Shown here: in pieces, positions 28,889-37,928 of the stretch
Layout: each line of letters starts with the position of its first letter
Position numbering within the stretch: position 1 is the stretch's first letter
NCBI GenBank assembly: GCA_913777615.1
Contig: CAJYTK010000013.1
Location: forward strand, 186,001-250,000
From: an uncultured Agrobacterium sp.
Lineage (GTDB): Bacteria > Pseudomonadota > Alphaproteobacteria > Rhizobiales > Rhizobiaceae
DNA: 64,000 nt
Direction of reading: 5' to 3'
Notes under the pieces: generated by a model
Told to the model about the DNA's origin: nothing
Database searches by the model: none
What the model saw: only the letters and a program-made list of their open reading frames with translations
Made by a program: the position numbers and the translations under genes

Positions 28889-31800
28889 TTAAAACCGAAC
28901 TTGGCAGAGTAAGAATATGAACTAGGTTGGAGCCTTCGAGTTTGGTGTCTATCACTCCTCCCAGTTGCCGTGCGGCACTCGACAGTAGAAGTGTCCCAAA
29001 ACCTTTTTCCCCGAATGCTCCAACGGGCTTTCCAACGCTTTCGTTCCATAACAGATAAATATTTTCGTTATCTTGCTTCCAGCTGACTTTCAGCTTGCCG
29101 TCACTTTGTCCGAGAGCGCCGTATTTCAACGCGTTTGTCGACCATTCGTGCAGTATCAGCGTTAGCGGAGTGATGCATTTCGCCGGAATAGGCAGCGGCT
29201 CCTGCGAAATTTCGATACCACCCTTCCGATCGTATGGAGCGAGGATTGTTTTGACCAGTTCCGCTATCTCCACCGGGACAGTGCGCTTCTGGTTCGACGC
29301 CAGTGAATGAGCGTTACCGAGAGCAAGAATGCGGCCCTCGACATCTGACACCAGATCCTGAACCGTCTCATGTTTGCGGCCAGCCATTCTCAGGATGCCG
29401 CCAATCATGGCGAAGAGGTTCTTCACTCGATGATTCATTTCATTGAGCATCAGCTCCCGCGTCTCCGCAAGCCTGTACTCGGCCGTCACATCGACGGTGA
29501 CACCAATGATACGGGGGGCGTCAACATCGCCAACGTAACGGCCAAACACTTTTATCCAGCGCGGCCCATGCTCTGAGCAAAGCTCCGTAGTCATGTCGAA
29601 ACCGCCCTGATCCCGCTCGGTCTGCCGAATTGCCTCAAGAACCTGCGTGCGATCCTCTTGTCTGATCTTTGCAAGAAACTCGTGTGTACTGAGGTGATCG
29701 GTCGTCGCCTGGAGCAGCTCTTTTGTCGAGCCTCCAAGGATGAACTGCTGTTTTTCCGGCAGGTATTCCCACACACCGATACCAGCAGCCTCGATAGCAA
29801 GCTCGTGGCGGTTCTGTTCACGCTGTAGCTGGCTCTCGACGCTCACGGCGTGTGAAATGTCCGCAAGCACGATCGTGGCGCCCGTGATGGTCCCATCCGA
29901 GGTTCTGTAGGGAAGAATTCTCAGTGTGAATGTCTTGCGCGTTTCCTCTTGCCAGACGGTATCCTGGTATTCCACGCCATCGTCCATGACACTGCGCACG
30001 CGGTTGATGTAATCCACTGTCAGCAAACGCATCGTCACGTCGGAAATAGGACGACCGCGATCGCTTGGCTGCAAGGGGAAGATTTCCGTTGCAGCCCGCG
30101 TGAAGGAGCGTACACGCAGATCACGGTCGAGAACGATGATCGCGAGACTCGTGGAGTCAAAGAAGTTGCGCAGATCGGTATTGGCAATCGTCAATTGCTC
30201 GATCTTGTTCTTGAGCTCATCATTGACAGTGGTGAGCTCTTCGTTTGTCGATTGAAGCTCCTCGTTCATCGACATCATTTCTTCGTTGGAACTCTTCAGT
30301 TCCTCATTCGCCGTTTCGAGCTCCTCCGTCGCAGAGCGTAGGCGATGTTTGGCCGATCTCAGTTCGCGCTCAAGCGCCTCCACATGTCCGTTGCTCGGCT
30401 CAAGCTCGATGAGATCGCTTTCCTCAAGCGGCGTGAACTGCCGACCGTCCTGGAAGACCAGCAAGAACCTGTCATCATCCAAGGGATCGCAAATGATGTC
30501 GGTCGTCAAAGATCCGAATTCGGTGACGACTTCAATCTTGCTGGAGATGACGCGCTTCTTGGCGGTCCGCGCCTGCCGCAGCAGAGGGCCGATCTGTTCT
30601 TTGACGCCGGGGCGCGCCAACGAAGCGGCGCTTGTCTCGTTGGAGCGAGACACTGGAAAATCGAAGAAGGGACTCAATTTCCCAAAGGCAGCCATGATCT
30701 GCCCTTCGTGATCCAGAAGCATGCTGGCGGGCACATATCGTTCAAGCAAACGAGAGACGACGCGTTCATCGTCGTTTCTTGCCGTACCGTTGGGTGCATC
30801 CGAGCCGCTGGTCTTGCGGCCTGGATCCTGGCGGCCGCCGGGAAGAGGAATAGGGTAGGTCGGCAGACCGGGTTGCCGTTCGAAGAGTCTTGCCTTCTGG
30901 TCGATGCTCGAGAACACGTTTTCGAACCGACCGACACTCTCGGAGGGGCCCAAGAACAGATAGCCACCCGGCCGCAATGCATAATGAAACAGCGGCATGA
31001 TTGTTTTCTGCAGCCTGTCGTCGAAATAGATCAGAAGATTTCGGCAAGAGACCAGATCAATCTTGGAAAAAGGCGGGTCCTTGACAAGGCTGTGGCCCGA
31101 AAAACGGATCATATCCCGGATTTGACCGACGAAGTTGAAGCGGTCTTTATGAGGAATAATGTAGTGCTCCTGGAGGGAAAACGGAATATCCGCGAGCGCC
31201 GCATTGGGATAGGATCCCGACCTTGCGATCTGCAGCATGCTTTCGTCGATATCCGTTGCAAATATCTGAACATCGCACATCACCTGCTTCTCACGCGCAG
31301 CCTCGGCAAAGAGCATGGCAATCGAATAGGCTTCCTCACCACTGGAACAGCCTGGCACCCAGACGCGAATATCGCCGTCACGGTCCTTCTGGCTATCCAG
31401 CAGCGGAAGAATCGCCTTCTCACGCAAGACATCGAAAAATTCGCGGTCGCGGAAGAATCGCGTGACGTTGATCAGCAGATCGCGAAAAAGTGCCTCGCAC
31501 TCCTCCTGATCTTTTTGCAGCCGATGAAGGTAGTCTTTAGCGCGCTCTATCCCGAGAACGTGCATCCTGCGCTCGATGCGACGGATGAAAGTCGTTTTTT
31601 TGTAGCCAGAAAAATCGTGGCCGACGGAATTGCGAAGCGTCCTGCACAATTCATCAATGTGCTCTGCAACGAGCGATGGATGTTCATCCGCGAGAACTTT
31701 CGTTCGTCTGAAGAAAAAGCCGGAAATGCAGGCAAGAATCTTTTCGGGCGGCTGAATGAAGTCGACGAGCCCTGTGCCCGCAGCGGCAAGCGGCATCCCG

Positions 31801-32294
31801 TCATACTTGGCGGTCATCGGCTCCTGAGCTACGCACAATCCGCCGTTTTCCTTGACGGCGCGAAGCCCTGTCGATCCATCGGCGCCTGTACCGGACAGGA
31901 TCACACAAGCCGCATTGCCATTTTGGTCGTTTGCGAGCGATATGAAGAAGTCATCGATCGGACGGCGTAGGCCGCGCGGCTGGGCGAAATCGGTCAGTTC
32001 AAGCGTGCCGTTGGAGATCGACAGTCCGTGGCCCGGCGGAATGATGAAAACGGTATCCGGCTGGATACGTTCACCCCCCTGACATTGCTTGACAGAGAGC
32101 GCGGTGTGTCGGCCAATAAGTTCTGCCAGCATGCTTTCATGGTGGGGATCCAGGTGTTGAACCACGACGAAGGCGAGACCCGTCGGCACCTCGGCATTGC
32201 TGAACATCTCACGCAATGCCTCCAGCCCTCCGGCCGATGATCCTATCCCGACAACAGGGACATTCTGAGCTTCTACGCGCTGATCCAAGCTCAA
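28860..32294 (-). CDS. CheB-CheR-PAS-HWE histidine kinase fusion
   Basis: A 1144-residue multidomain signalling protein. In order: a CheB methylesterase domain (about 12-195; Ser20 in GIGSSAGG, His47 in VVQHLDPHH, Asp in SGTGADGS), a CheR methyltransferase domain (about 205-475; VWVPGCSSGEEAYS), a long Glu-rich coiled coil (about 635-710), PAS modules (about 715-940) and an HWE kinase with phosphoacceptor His955 (MNHRVKN) and the HEWSTNALKYGAL box. It starts with a TTG that overlaps the stop of the LOV gene (TTGA). Such fusions lack a CheB receiver and are not in chemotaxis operons. The context suggests light or redox sensing. Confidence 0.92.
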   Translation of the reverse strand: MSLDQRVEAQNVPVVGIGSSAGGLEALREMFSNAEVPTGLAFVVVQHLDPHHESMLAELIGRHTALSVKQCQGGERIQPDTVFIIPPGHGLSISNGTLELTDFAQPRGLRRPIDDFFISLANDQNGNAACVILSGTGADGSTGLRAVKENGGLCVAQEPMTAKYDGMPLAAAGTGLVDFIQPPEKILACISGFFFRRTKVLADEHPSLVAEHIDELCRTLRNSVGHDFSGYKKTTFIRRIERRMHVLGIERAKDYLHRLQKDQEECEALFRDLLINVTRFFRDREFFDVLREKAILPLLDSQKDRDGDIRVWVPGCSSGEEAYSIAMLFAEAAREKQVMCDVQIFATDIDESMLQIARSGSYPNAALADIPFSLQEHYIIPHKDRFNFVGQIRDMIRFSGHSLVKDPPFSKIDLVSCRNLLIYFDDRLQKTIMPLFHYALRPGGYLFLGPSESVGRFENVFSSIDQKARLFERQPGLPTYPIPLPGGRQDPGRKTSGSDAPNGTARNDDERVVSRLLERYVPASMLLDHEGQIMAAFGKLSPFFDFPVSRSNETSAASLARPGVKEQIGPLLRQARTAKKRVISSKIEVVTEFGSLTTDIICDPLDDDRFLLVFQDGRQFTPLEESDLIELEPSNGHVEALERELRSAKHRLRSATEELETANEELKSSNEEMMSMNEELQSTNEELTTVNDELKNKIEQLTIANTDLRNFFDSTSLAIIVLDRDLRVRSFTRAATEIFPLQPSDRGRPISDVTMRLLTVDYINRVRSVMDDGVEYQDTVWQEETRKTFTLRILPYRTSDGTITGATIVLADISHAVSVESQLQREQNRHELAIEAAGIGVWEYLPEKQQFILGGSTKELLQATTDHLSTHEFLAKIRQEDRTQVLEAIRQTERDQGGFDMTTELCSEHGPRWIKVFGRYVGDVDAPRIIGVTVDVTAEYRLAETRELMLNEMNHRVKNLFAMIGGILRMAGRKHETVQDLVSDVEGRILALGNAHSLASNQKRTVPVEIAELVKTILAPYDRKGGIEISQEPLPIPAKCITPLTLILHEWSTNALKYGALGQSDGKLKVSWKQDNENIYLLWNESVGKPVGAFGEKGFGTLLLSSAARQLGGVIDTKLEGSNLVHILTLPSSVLNDTQIGTHR

Positions 32295-32890
32295 TTCCTC
32301 AATGTGTCGCCAGATTGATCCTGGTCGTTCTTTTCAAGCTGAGCCAAAGTCAACTTTGCCTGCGCGATGGTAGTGGCAGAGCTGGCAATGGTCGCAAGAC
32401 TGCCTTCGATGATCACGTTATGGCCTTCCAGCATCGGCTGAATTCCGGCAAGCGTGTTGCCCAACTCGGCGTTGTACTTATCCAGAAGGTCCGGTCTCGT
32501 CCGACTGATATCGAATTGAGACGCGAAGATGTATTTCACGTCACTGGACGACGTCAGCTTCGACATGAACAGCAGGTTGACGAAAGGCTTGCCATCCTTG
32601 CGAAAATTGATGATTGGCGTGCGAACGCTGGCGGCGCCTTGTCGAGACAGAAACAAATGAATCTTCGCCCGCGCATCTTCGTTCAAGGCGCTTTCTCCAG
32701 TCCCGCCATGCTGGAGCATCCGACAGTTCTTCCCGATCACGTCGGCGTCATCGTAACCGGTCAACGTCCGGAACTGCTGGTTCACGAGCACGAGTTCGTT
32801 GTCCCCACCAGCATCGGCAAGCGCCAAAGCAACTGTAGAATTCTCGAAAAAGTCCCGTAAGGACGGCAGAACAAAAGACTTCGGCATCAT
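32291..32890 (-). CDS. Short LOV-domain (blue-light) protein
   Basis: A 199-residue protein with one PAS/LOV domain and a C-terminal helix. It has the photoactive cysteine in GKNCRMLQ (Cys56, canonical NCRFLQ), flavin-contact Asn95 and Asn105 (INFRKDGKPFVN) and the signalling Gln125 (FASQFDIS). All residues needed for the flavin-cysteinyl adduct are present. After the core, a long amphipathic helix (about 130-190) looks like a dimerisation or coupling helix. It has no kinase of its own; the downstream CheB-CheR-HWE kinase overlaps it by four bases and is the likely partner. Confidence 0.88.
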   Translation of the reverse strand: MMPKSFVLPSLRDFFENSTVALALADAGGDNELVLVNQQFRTLTGYDDADVIGKNCRMLQHGGTGESALNEDARAKIHLFLSRQGAASVRTPIINFRKDGKPFVNLLFMSKLTSSSDVKYIFASQFDISRTRPDLLDKYNAELGNTLAGIQPMLEGHNVIIEGSLATIASSATTIAQAKLTLAQLEKNDQDQSGDTLRN

Positions 32891-33034
32891 TTTATCAACT
32901 CAATGTATTTGCTTACTTAACTAAGCGAGATTTTTTGTTTTGATAAGGGCAGGCGGAGATAAAGATCACTCGCCGGCAAAATAGCCCTTACCATTGCGTT
33001 GAAAATCCATAATTGCCGATTTTGTTCTATCTCA

Positions 33035-33868
33035 TCAGGCAAGACGTTCAGCGTGCCACTTCAAATGGTCGTCCATGAAGGTAGAGATAAAATAATAGGA
33101 GTGATCGTAACGCTCATGAAGGCGCAGTGTCAGCGAGATTTCGGTGCCCTTGATGGCATTTTCAAATAGCCAGGGGCGCAGGCCGTTTTCCAGGAAACTG
33201 TCAGCTTTGCCCTGATCGATCAAAAATTCCGGAAAACGATAGCCGTCTTCCACTAGTGCGCAGGCGTCATAAGGCCGCCAGGCTGCCGGATCTTCTCCAA
33301 GATATTTTTCAAGCGCGGGGCGTGACCAGTCGGCAGATGAGGGCGAGACGATTGGTGCGAAGGCGGAGCAACTCTTGAAGCGCTCCGGATTTTTCAGCGC
33401 GATTGTCATGGCGCCATGACCACCCATGGAGTGGCCGAAAATGCCTTGCCTGCTCATATCGGCACGAAAATGCTGAGCGATCAGGTTGGGAAGCTCTTCC
33501 GTGATGTAGCTATACATCTGATAGTGTTCAGCCCATGGCGCCTCTGTCGCATCGAGGTAGAATCCGGCGCCCTTGCCCATCTGCCAGTTGGTCAGCTCAT
33601 CGGCCACATCATTGCCTCGCGGGCTGGTATCAGGACATACGATGATGAGGCCGAGTTCGGAAGCAAGCCGGCGGTACTCGCCTTTTTCCATCACATTGGC
33701 ATGGCTGCACGTCAGGCCAGAGAGATACCAGAGAACGGGGCAGGGCTCGTTGATCGCCTGTGGCGGCACGAAGACGGCGAAGGTCATTTCGCATTTGCAT
33801 GTCTCGGATTGATGAGCGTAGACGCCTTGCATGCCTCCGAAAGCGGTGTTCTGGGAAATAACCTTCAT
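33035..33868 (-). CDS. S-formylglutathione hydrolase
   Basis: Hydrolyses S-formylglutathione to formate and glutathione, the second step of glutathione-dependent formaldehyde detoxification. The 277-residue alpha/beta hydrolase has catalytic Ser147 in GHSMGGHG, Asp223 (DQGKAD) and His256 (YDHSYYF), and the family motifs WYLSGLTCSHANVM and SPRGNDV. The start MKVISQN is chosen since AAGGA lies eight bases upstream; an ATG three codons earlier would sit on that box. The glutathione-dependent formaldehyde dehydrogenase is not in the window. Confidence 0.95.
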   Translation of the reverse strand: MKVISQNTAFGGMQGVYAHQSETCKCEMTFAVFVPPQAINEPCPVLWYLSGLTCSHANVMEKGEYRRLASELGLIIVCPDTSPRGNDVADELTNWQMGKGAGFYLDATEAPWAEHYQMYSYITEELPNLIAQHFRADMSRQGIFGHSMGGHGAMTIALKNPERFKSCSAFAPIVSPSSADWSRPALEKYLGEDPAAWRPYDACALVEDGYRFPEFLIDQGKADSFLENGLRPWLFENAIKGTEISLTLRLHERYDHSYYFISTFMDDHLKWHAERLA

Positions 33869-33894
33869 ATGCTCCATCCTTGATAAGTCGAGTA

Positions 33895-34569
33895 TCAACC
33901 TGCCAGAGAAACCGCGGCATTGACCGCGGCTGCCACAAGCACCGTATTAAAGAAAAACGAGACGATCGAATGCACAAGCGTGACCTTGCGCATAGCCGTT
34001 GTGGTGACGGAAACGTCGGAGGTTTGAGCCGTCATGCCGATGACAACGGAGAAATAGAGAAATTCGTAAATGCCCGGCGCTTCCGTCTGTGGGAAGTCCA
34101 TCCCGCCTTTGGGGGCCTTCTTGCCACCCTCTGCAGAGGGACGCCAAAACAGATGCGCATAATGGACTGCTGCCATGGCATGGATCGTCAACCAGCCAAG
34201 AATGACGGAGGAAAAAGACAGTGCCAGTGATAGTGCGGTCTCACCGGAATGATTGAGCGCCATGAACAGCGACACGATAGCAACGACGACCGCAAACAGG
34301 GTGATGCAAATGATAGCGATTGCAGGTAGGTCATCGCTATCGGCATGCGCCTTGAGATGGGCCGCCGTAAGATAGGGGAGCCGGATCGCGAGCAACGACA
34401 AATAGGTGAGGAAAAACGCTACGCCAGAAGATTCGACCGCAAGCTTGGGGATGGTCGCTAGCGTCGCCGCAAGCACGATGCCTCCCAGCACCGCCGCAAT
34501 CAAAAAAGGTCGATGCCGCGTGTAGAAGGTTATTTTTACCTGTTCTTTCGTCTTCCGCCCTATCGCCAT
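33895..34569 (-). CDS. DUF1345 family membrane protein
   Basis: A 224-residue inner-membrane protein with about five transmembrane segments. Family features are RHRPFLIAAVLGG at the start, the long cytoplasmic loop with HLFWRP, and YEFLYFSVVIGMTAQTSDV, which resembles a two-pore potassium channel signature in other members. Function is unknown. It lies 26 bases upstream of the formylglutathione hydrolase gene and just downstream of the YaiI-like gene on the same strand, so all three may be one transcript. Confidence 0.85.
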   Translation of the reverse strand: MAIGRKTKEQVKITFYTRHRPFLIAAVLGGIVLAATLATIPKLAVESSGVAFFLTYLSLLAIRLPYLTAAHLKAHADSDDLPAIAIICITLFAVVVAIVSLFMALNHSGETALSLALSFSSVILGWLTIHAMAAVHYAHLFWRPSAEGGKKAPKGGMDFPQTEAPGIYEFLYFSVVIGMTAQTSDVSVTTTAMRKVTLVHSIVSFFFNTVLVAAAVNAAVSLAG

Positions 34570-34575
34570 TCTCGA

Positions 34576-35022
34576 TTACTTTTTCGTTCGACGGCACAGC
34601 CGATCGAGGGTCTCAAGAAACTGCGAGCGATCGCGTGCGGAGAAGGCGGCGTTGTAGCCTTTGCTTTCGCCGGTTTCGCGCAGATGCGCGCCGAGATCTC
34701 GCATTGCCGTTGCCATGCCGATGTTGGCCTGATCAAACACACGACCGGTCGGACCGGTTACCATCGCACCTGCGGCCACACAGCGGCCAGCCAGTGGAAC
34801 GTCTGCCGTGATAACGATATCGCCCTCACCGGCGCGCTCCGCGATCCAGTCGTCGGCAGCGTCGAAACCGTTAGAGACGATGACATTCTTCACCTTGGGA
34901 TCCCGAGAAGGCCGCAAGCCGGAATTGGCGACGAAAGTGACATCCAGATCGTGCCTTTCTGCAACCTTCAAAATTTCCGGCTTAACCGGGCAGGCATCAG
35001 CGTCGACATAAATCTGCGGCAT
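34576..35022 (-). CDS. YaiI/YqxD family protein (DUF188)
   Basis: A 148-residue cytoplasmic protein of the YaiI/YqxD family, related to PIN-like nuclease folds. Signature residues are YVDADACPVKPEI at the start and GDIVITADVPLA with clustered Asp. The start MPQIYVDADA matches the family; the open frame to 35061 adds 13 residues with no support. Its substrate is unknown. It ends seven bases before the DUF1345 gene starts, so the two are probably co-transcribed. Confidence 0.88.
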   Translation of the reverse strand: MPQIYVDADACPVKPEILKVAERHDLDVTFVANSGLRPSRDPKVKNVIVSNGFDAADDWIAERAGEGDIVITADVPLAGRCVAAGAMVTGPTGRVFDQANIGMATAMRDLGAHLRETGESKGYNAAFSARDRSQFLETLDRLCRRTKK

Positions 35023-35170
35023 TAAACGTATTCGTCCTTCGTCGGTCTCCGGAACGCCCATTTGAGCTTTTTTACCGTCTCGCGCAACATGTTTGCACTT
35101 GCCTTCGTTTCAAGACGCCTGTCGTCTTCGACAAGTTTCAAGCGATTCCCACCAGAGAGATACGGCAGCT

Positions 35171-36655
35171 ATGACGGATATCGAGCAGTCACCCAAGATC
35201 AACCGGCTTGTCTTGCAACAGGTCATTGCGGGCTTGAGCGACGGCCTGATCCTTGTGGAACCGGATGGCAGTATCTCCTGGGCCAATAGATCCGCGCTTG
35301 AAATGCACAGGGTGCAGACGCTCGAGGATCTAGGGCAAACAGTGGCTGCGTATCGCCAAAACTTCACATTGCGCTATCGCAACAATCATCTGCTGGATGA
35401 GGGCCAATACCCGCTGGAGAGGCTCCTGTCCGGCGAGGAAGTCGACGACGTTACCGTTGAGATATCGCCGGCTTCCGATCTCGACCAGACCTGGGTCCAC
35501 ACCGTGCGCGGTTTGGTAATCGAGGATGCTGGCGCAAAGCCCGATGTGACGATGCTGATTGTTCGCGACGAGACCCCGCTTTACGAGGCGGAGGAGCGCT
35601 TCGAACGAGCTTTCAACGCCAATCCCGCACCTGGCCTCATTTGCCGTCTGGAGGACAAGCGCTTCATTCGCGTCAACCAGGGCTTCATGGAAATGACCGG
35701 TTTCACCCGCGATGAGATCATCGGTCGAAGTGTCGACGAACTCGGGCTTTTCTCAAACTGCGAGACGGGACAGGATGCGCTCGATCGCCTTGACGACGGG
35801 CGCATCATTCGCCACCGGGAGGCTTTGATACCTATTCCCGACGGCGACCGCCTGGTCATCGTTGCCGGTGAAGTGATTGCAGTCGGTGAGGAACCCTGCA
35901 TGCTCTTTACCTTCGCCGATCTCGATGGACGCAGGAAAGCGCAGAATGCATTGCGCCAGAGCGAAGAAAGGTTTTTCAAGTCCTTCCGGCTCTCACCGGC
36001 ACCGACCGCCATTTCCAGGCTTGAGGATTTCGTCTTTACCGAAGTCAATGACGCGTTCCTGGAACTATGTGGTCGCAAAGAACAGGAAGTTGTCGGCAAG
36101 ACAGCAGGCGAAATCAAGTTGTGGGACGATGTGAACGCCCGAAAGGACGTTGAGCGACGTCTGAAAAGCAATGTACCGATCCGTGAGGAATCGCTCAGGA
36201 TGAACCTCAAGGACGGTGGCAGCGCCGAGTGCGTGGTTTCCGCCGAGCGTGTGGAGATCAACGACCAGCAATGTATCATCTGGGCGCTGCAAGACGTGAC
36301 GGAGCGACGCCGTTCGGAGGACGAGTTGATAGAGGCCATTGAAACCGTCATGGCAGATACTTCCTGGTTCAGCCGCACAGTGGTGGAGCGGCTTGCCGGA
36401 CTGCGCCAGACCTCCAAGGGGACAGCCCCGACGGCTTCGCTCAGCGACCTGACAGAGCGCGAGGAAGATATTCTGACCCTCATCTGCGAGGGATGCAGCG
36501 ACAAGGACATGAGCGACAGGTTAAACCTTTCTAAGCACACGATCCGCAACCACATCGCCTCGCTTTACGGAAAGATCGGCGTCAATCGTCGGGCGGCAGC
36601 CGTCATCTGGGCGCGCGAGCGTGGGTTCAGCGGACGCAAATTGCGTAAAGGCTGA
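35171..36655 (+). CDS. PAS-PAS-LuxR transcriptional regulator
   Basis: A 494-residue soluble regulator. Three PAS-type modules (about 15-125, 145-265 and 280-400; e.g. GLSDGLILVEPDGSISWANR, NQGFMEMTGFTRDEIIGRS, VNDAFLELCGRKEQEVVGK) precede a C-terminal LuxR helix-turn-helix (LTEREEDILTLICEGCSDKD, LSKHTIRNHIASLYGKIGV). It lacks a receiver or kinase, so PAS ligands must control DNA binding directly. I start at the ATG 35171; a TTG 26 codons upstream keeps the frame but has no domain support. It stands alone and diverges from the YaiI gene. Confidence 0.85.
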   Translation: MTDIEQSPKINRLVLQQVIAGLSDGLILVEPDGSISWANRSALEMHRVQTLEDLGQTVAAYRQNFTLRYRNNHLLDEGQYPLERLLSGEEVDDVTVEISPASDLDQTWVHTVRGLVIEDAGAKPDVTMLIVRDETPLYEAEERFERAFNANPAPGLICRLEDKRFIRVNQGFMEMTGFTRDEIIGRSVDELGLFSNCETGQDALDRLDDGRIIRHREALIPIPDGDRLVIVAGEVIAVGEEPCMLFTFADLDGRRKAQNALRQSEERFFKSFRLSPAPTAISRLEDFVFTEVNDAFLELCGRKEQEVVGKTAGEIKLWDDVNARKDVERRLKSNVPIREESLRMNLKDGGSAECVVSAERVEINDQQCIIWALQDVTERRRSEDELIEAIETVMADTSWFSRTVVERLAGLRQTSKGTAPTASLSDLTEREEDILTLICEGCSDKDMSDRLNLSKHTIRNHIASLYGKIGVNRRAAAVIWARERGFSGRKLRKG

Positions 36656-36803
36656 AATTTTTGCTGATTTCATTGAAGAAAGGCCAGTTTGTACCAGTTC
36701 GATTAGTAGTTTTCTCTCTGCAATAGGCGCTTTCAAGGCTCTATCTTTTCATCATGCCGCCAATGACGGCGACATAAACGATGAGAAGGAAGGAGTTCTA
36801 GAA

Positions 36804-36983
36804 ATGGATAACAACCGCATCGAAGGCGCAGTTCGCCAAGCAAAGGGCTCGATCAAGGAAGCTGTTGGCAAGATCACCGGCAATGTCGGAATGCAGGCTG
36901 AAGGCCGCGCCGAAAAGGTCGCTGGAGAGGTCCAAAGCAAGTACGGCCAGTCCAAGGACGCCGTCAAGAAATCGTTCAAGTAA
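36804..36983 (+). CDS. CsbD family stress protein
   Basis: A 59-residue hydrophilic protein with the CsbD pattern: DNNRIEGAVRQAKGSIKEAVG then GNVGMQAEGRAEKVAGEVQ. CsbD proteins are abundant under general stress in many bacteria; their biochemical role is unknown. An AAGGAG box lies eight bases before the ATG. It starts a three-gene stress cluster with a BON-like and a DUF992 protein. Confidence 0.9.
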   Translation: MDNNRIEGAVRQAKGSIKEAVGKITGNVGMQAEGRAEKVAGEVQSKYGQSKDAVKKSFK

Positions 36984-37008
36984 AGCCGTCGGACAGGAGT
37001 TGATCGAG

Positions 37009-37332
37009 ATGATGATTTCATCCGACGAGGCATTGGCGCCCGCCGCAAACCCCCAGGAGTGCAGCCTTTGCGCAGCACTGCAGGCCATCATCGCCTATGC
37101 GGACGGCCAGGAAGGCAGCCGCATCTCGGTGTCCATGGAAAATGGCCGGGTGATGCTGACGGGTGAGGTGGAAACGGTCGCCTCACTCGAATGCGCGGTC
37201 TTCATCGCGGAGTGCTTTGCCTCGCGCCCAATCATCGCCGATCTCGCTATCCGACCCCAAATTCATTCGATTGCGCCGCGCCACACGGCCAGACGCAACC
37301 TATATCTCAATGATAACAGGAGTTCACTATGA
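37009..37332 (+). CDS. Small BON-like domain protein, second copy
   Basis: A 107-residue protein with one BON-like module: ISVSMENGRVMLTGEVETVA followed by a helix with Cys residues (LECAVFIAECFAS). The layout matches the protein at 15967-16215, but this copy has longer tails. AGGAG lies ten bases before the ATG at 37009; a second ATG follows directly. It lies 25 bases after the CsbD gene and its stop overlaps the start of the DUF992 gene (ATGA). Function unknown. Confidence 0.65.
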   Translation: MMISSDEALAPAANPQECSLCAALQAIIAYADGQEGSRISVSMENGRVMLTGEVETVASLECAVFIAECFASRPIIADLAIRPQIHSIAPRHTARRNLYLNDNRSSL

Positions 37333-37832
37333 AGAAGCTCATCCTCGCTACCGCCATCGCTGCCCTTGCCGTTGCGCCTATGGCATCCGCAGAGACAAAG
37401 CGCTCCCACAAGCAGATGGAGACAGCTCAGAAACAGCGTGTCGGCACTCTCTCTTGTGAAATCGACGGCGGCATCGGCCTCGTCATCGGCTCCAGCAAGG
37501 CAGTTTCCTGCGAGTTTCGTCAGCGCTCGGGCCAGGTAGAACGCTACACCGGCAAGATCGGTAAGATCGGCCTCGATGTCGGCGTTACGGGCAAGCAGTA
37601 TCTGAGCTGGATCGTTTTCAACACGGCGCAGTCTCGAGTTGGTGACGGCGCGTTGAGCGGCACCTATGTCGGCGCATCGGCGTCAGCCGCGGTTGGCGTC
37701 GGTCTTGGTGCCAATGCACTGGTCGGCGGTAACGCCAAGAATTTCGCGCTGCAGCCGCTGAGCGCCCAGGCCGGCACAGGTGTAAACCTCGCTGCAGGTA
37801 TCGCCAGCCTTCAGTTGAAGTCTGCCGGTTAA
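37329..37832 (+). CDS. DUF992 family exported protein
   Basis: A 167-residue periplasmic protein with a signal peptide (AIAALAVAPMASAET) and a DUF992 domain: VGTLSCEIDGGIGLVIGSSK, a Cys pair, then GLDVGVTGKQYLSWIVFN and a Gly/Ala-rich end. The family is nearly confined to Rhizobiales and has no assigned function. Its ATG overlaps the previous stop, so it is coupled to the BON-like gene. Confidence 0.9.
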   Translation: MKKLILATAIAALAVAPMASAETKRSHKQMETAQKQRVGTLSCEIDGGIGLVIGSSKAVSCEFRQRSGQVERYTGKIGKIGLDVGVTGKQYLSWIVFNTAQSRVGDGALSGTYVGASASAAVGVGLGANALVGGNAKNFALQPLSAQAGTGVNLAAGIASLQLKSAG

Positions 37833-37928
37833 TCCTTCGCGTTGATGAGCTAGTAACAGCGTAAAGCGCACAATATCTGTACGGGGTGGTGGGATATGCA
37901 CCACCCCGTTTCTGTTGCAGTCGGCTCA

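Noticed and set aside
30345-31970. 541-codon plus-strand open frame
   Set aside because: It is antisense to the CheB-CheR-HWE kinase, whose domains are unmistakable; no family signal in this frame.
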